Below are positions 62,718 through 64,000 of a stretch of DNA of 64,000 nucleotides, in pieces. The stretch comes from Limnohabitans sp. JirII-31 (GTDB lineage Bacteria; Pseudomonadota; Gammaproteobacteria; Burkholderiales; Burkholderiaceae_C), in the NCBI RefSeq assembly GCF_002778315.1, contig NZ_NESA01000002.1:1-64000 (forward strand), given 5' to 3'. The stretch's first letter is position 1; each line of letters begins with the position of its first letter. The notes under the pieces were generated by a model. It had not been told where the DNA came from. It saw only the letters and a list, made by a program, of their open reading frames with translations, and searched no databases. Position numbers and translations under genes: made by a program.

Positions 62718-63806
62718 ATGTTGATCCCCGCCACCATCCTGACCGGCTTTTTAGGCTCCGGTAAAACCACCCTCCTCAAGCGCGTGCTGACCGAGGCCCA
62801 TGGCCAAAAAATTGCCATCATCGAAAACGAGTTCGGCGAAGAAAACATCGACAACGACATCTTGGTGTCTGACACCAACGAGCAAATCATCCAAATGAGC
62901 AATGGCTGCGTGTGTTGCACCATCCGTGAAGACTTGCGCACCACCTTGCAACTGCTGGCGGCTAAAAAGCGCAAAGGCCTGCTCGACTTTGATCGTGTGG
63001 TGATCGAGACCACCGGCTTGGCCGACCCCGGTCCTGTGGCGCAAACCTTTTTCATGGACGATGAGATTGCCGAGAGCTTTCTGCTCGACTCCATCCTGAC
63101 TCTGGTAGACGCCAAGCACGCCGCGCAACAGCTCAACGACCGCCAAGAGGCGCGTCGCCAAGTGGGTTTTGCCGATCAAATTTTCATCAGCAAAGCCGAT
63201 CTGGTGTCACCCCAAGAGCTCGATGCCTTGCAGCACCGCTTGAAACACATGAATCCGCGTGCGCCGCAAAAAGTGGTGCACTTTGGCGAAGTGACCTTGG
63301 CCGAGGTGTTTGACCTGCGAGGCTTCAACCTCAATGCCAAGCTCGACATTGACCCCGACTTTCTGTCGGACGACGCCCACCATGAACACCACCACGGCGA
63401 GCATTGCGACCATCCCTCGCATGCCCACGACCACGCCCACCATGACCATGAGCACGGCGAACATTGCGACCACCCCTCGCATAGCCAGGGTCACCACCAT
63501 CACCACGATGACGACGTGAAGAGCTTCGTCTTCAAGTCGCCGCGCCCGTTTGACCCGGCCAAGCTGGAAGACTTTTTGGGGGCCATCGTCAACATCTATG
63601 GCCCCAAAATGCTGCGCTACAAAGGCGTGCTCAACATGAAGGGCACCGACAAGAAGGTGATCTTCCAAGGTGTGCACCAGCTCATGGGCAGCGATTTGGG
63701 TCCAGACTGGGGCCCCGGTGAAGAGCGCCTGAGCAAGATGGTGTTCATTGGCATTGATTTGCCCAAAGACATCTTGATGCAGGGTTTAGAGAATTCTTTG
63801 GTTTAA
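62718..63806 (+). CDS. CobW/COG0523-family GTPase with His-rich zinc-binding tract
   Basis: The 362-residue metallochaperone-like GTPase has Walker A TGFLGSGKTTLL (9-20), the CXCC metal motif at Cys64-Val-Cys66-Cys67 (NGCVCCTIRED), a switch region around VIETTGLADP, and SKAD for guanine binding. A His-rich stretch (about 221-263) contains two tandem units with HGEHCDHPSH at 226-235 and 246-255. CobW proteins deliver zinc or other metals. The genus-level neighbours elsewhere often include dksA, which may follow here. Start at ATG 62718. Confidence 0.93.
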   Translation: MLIPATILTGFLGSGKTTLLKRVLTEAHGQKIAIIENEFGEENIDNDILVSDTNEQIIQMSNGCVCCTIREDLRTTLQLLAAKKRKGLLDFDRVVIETTGLADPGPVAQTFFMDDEIAESFLLDSILTLVDAKHAAQQLNDRQEARRQVGFADQIFISKADLVSPQELDALQHRLKHMNPRAPQKVVHFGEVTLAEVFDLRGFNLNAKLDIDPDFLSDDAHHEHHHGEHCDHPSHAHDHAHHDHEHGEHCDHPSHSQGHHHHHDDDVKSFVFKSPRPFDPAKLEDFLGAIVNIYGPKMLRYKGVLNMKGTDKKVIFQGVHQLMGSDLGPDWGPGEERLSKMVFIGIDLPKDILMQGLENSLV

Positions 63807-63881
63807 AGAACTTATCGATTTTCTTCAGCTGAAAGAGTGTTCAGGCTTTGTGGCTACAATCCCGCGCGCCAGACCAAAGCC

Positions 63882-63909
63882 GTGCCGCGTCAGTTCTTGA
63901 CTGCGGCAC
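63882..63909 (+). promoter_or_regulatory. Stable hairpin in a probable leader
   Basis: GTGCCGC (63882-63888) and GTCA (63889-63892) pair with TGAC (63898-63901) and GCGGCAC (63903-63909), with a bulged T and loop GTTCT. It lies between a -10-like TACAAT (63855-63860) and the ATG at 63943. It may be a structured 5' UTR. Confidence 0.4.
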
Positions 63910-63942
63910 ACAGGGTATAAAACCGGGTTTATTCAACTCAAA

Positions 63943-64000
63943 ATGATGAAAAAAATCAGGCCTGAAACTCTTCGCACAGTCACGTGCGGCAACGGCCTGC
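63943..64000 (+). CDS. Possible start of an unidentified gene, truncated by the window end
   Basis: An open frame starts with two ATGs (63943 and 63946) followed by AAAAAAATC and reads MMKKIRPETLRTVTCGNGL to the edge of the window. No strong ribosome-binding site precedes it. The sequence is too short to identify. Gene order in related bacteria would allow dksA here, but the visible residues do not show it. It could also be leader sequence before the real start. Confidence 0.3.
   Translation, partial: MMKKIRPETLRTVTCGNGL

Noticed and set aside
1..64000. CRISPR arrays, rRNA, tRNA, prophage or complete insertion sequences
   Set aside because: No run of spaced identical repeats, no cloverleaf or rRNA signature and no transposase with terminal repeats was seen. 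The only structured RNA recognised is rnpB.

Overview
The window looks like chromosome of a Gram-negative betaproteobacterium, most likely Burkholderiales/Comamonadaceae. The reasons are high G+C, a general porin with a Comamonadaceae-like N-terminus, three Bug/TctC-type periplasmic receptors, a dapF-DUF484-xerC block, a full type II secretion (Gsp) operon and ubiquinone synthesis by Coq7. This assignment comes from family knowledge, not from a database search. No rRNA, tRNA, CRISPR array, phage or intact insertion sequence was seen. Nearly all of the window is coding. The only gene-free stretch of about 300 bases or more holds the RNase P RNA gene.

Layout. 1-8 kb: end of etfB, etfA, an HPP/CBS membrane protein, a membrane protein-pirin-hydrolase operon divergent from a LysR regulator, YggT, a UPF0114 protein, DUF2889 and queC. 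7.6-9.0 kb: a small accessory island with hicB, a gutted hicA and an intact parDE pair. The parDE pair sits between two diverged copies of the 3' end of the neighbouring ABC-transporter gene. 9-22.6 kb: a YddA/SbmA-like ABC exporter, a 5'-nucleotidase, then gspF-E-D-N-M-L-K-J-I-H-G on the minus strand with gspC divergent. 22.6-29 kb: ilvA, DUF535, OsmC, an orphan nucleotidyltransferase, coq7, a porin and a nitroreductase.

29-33.5 kb: a minus-strand operon for a biotin ECF transporter (bioM, bioN, bioY) continuing into an acyl-CoA ligase and a thiolase-like enzyme, an arrangement that recalls yhfU-yhfT-yhfS of Bacillus. 33.5-41.4 kb: a phthalate catabolic cluster with a MarR regulator, dihydrodiol dehydrogenase (pht4), reductase (pht2), divergent Rieske oxygenase (pht3), a Bug receptor and the 4,5-dihydroxyphthalate decarboxylase (pht5). 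Together these should convert phthalate to protocatechuate. A second Bug receptor and a class II aldolase-type decarboxylase follow. 41.4-47.1 kb: glutamate dehydrogenase, a LysR regulator and gltIJKL, a plausible glutamate uptake and use module.

47.1-64 kb: mostly housekeeping genes: pyrC, DUF3025, htpX with a good sigma-32 promoter, a B12-binding radical SAM protein, cysK, a large FAD protein, rnpB, a NUDIX/metallo-beta-lactamase fusion, a third Bug receptor, a carboxymuconolactone decarboxylase-like protein, dapF-DUF484-xerC, rlmI and a His-rich CobW GTPase. The window ends in the leader or first codons of an unidentified gene.

The most unusual signals are the repeat-flanked parDE cassette beside a dead hicA, a shared palindrome placed exactly at two stop codons, the biotin-transporter operon whose thiolase lacks the second catalytic cysteine, and the hydrolase in the pirin operon that lacks its nucleophilic cysteine.
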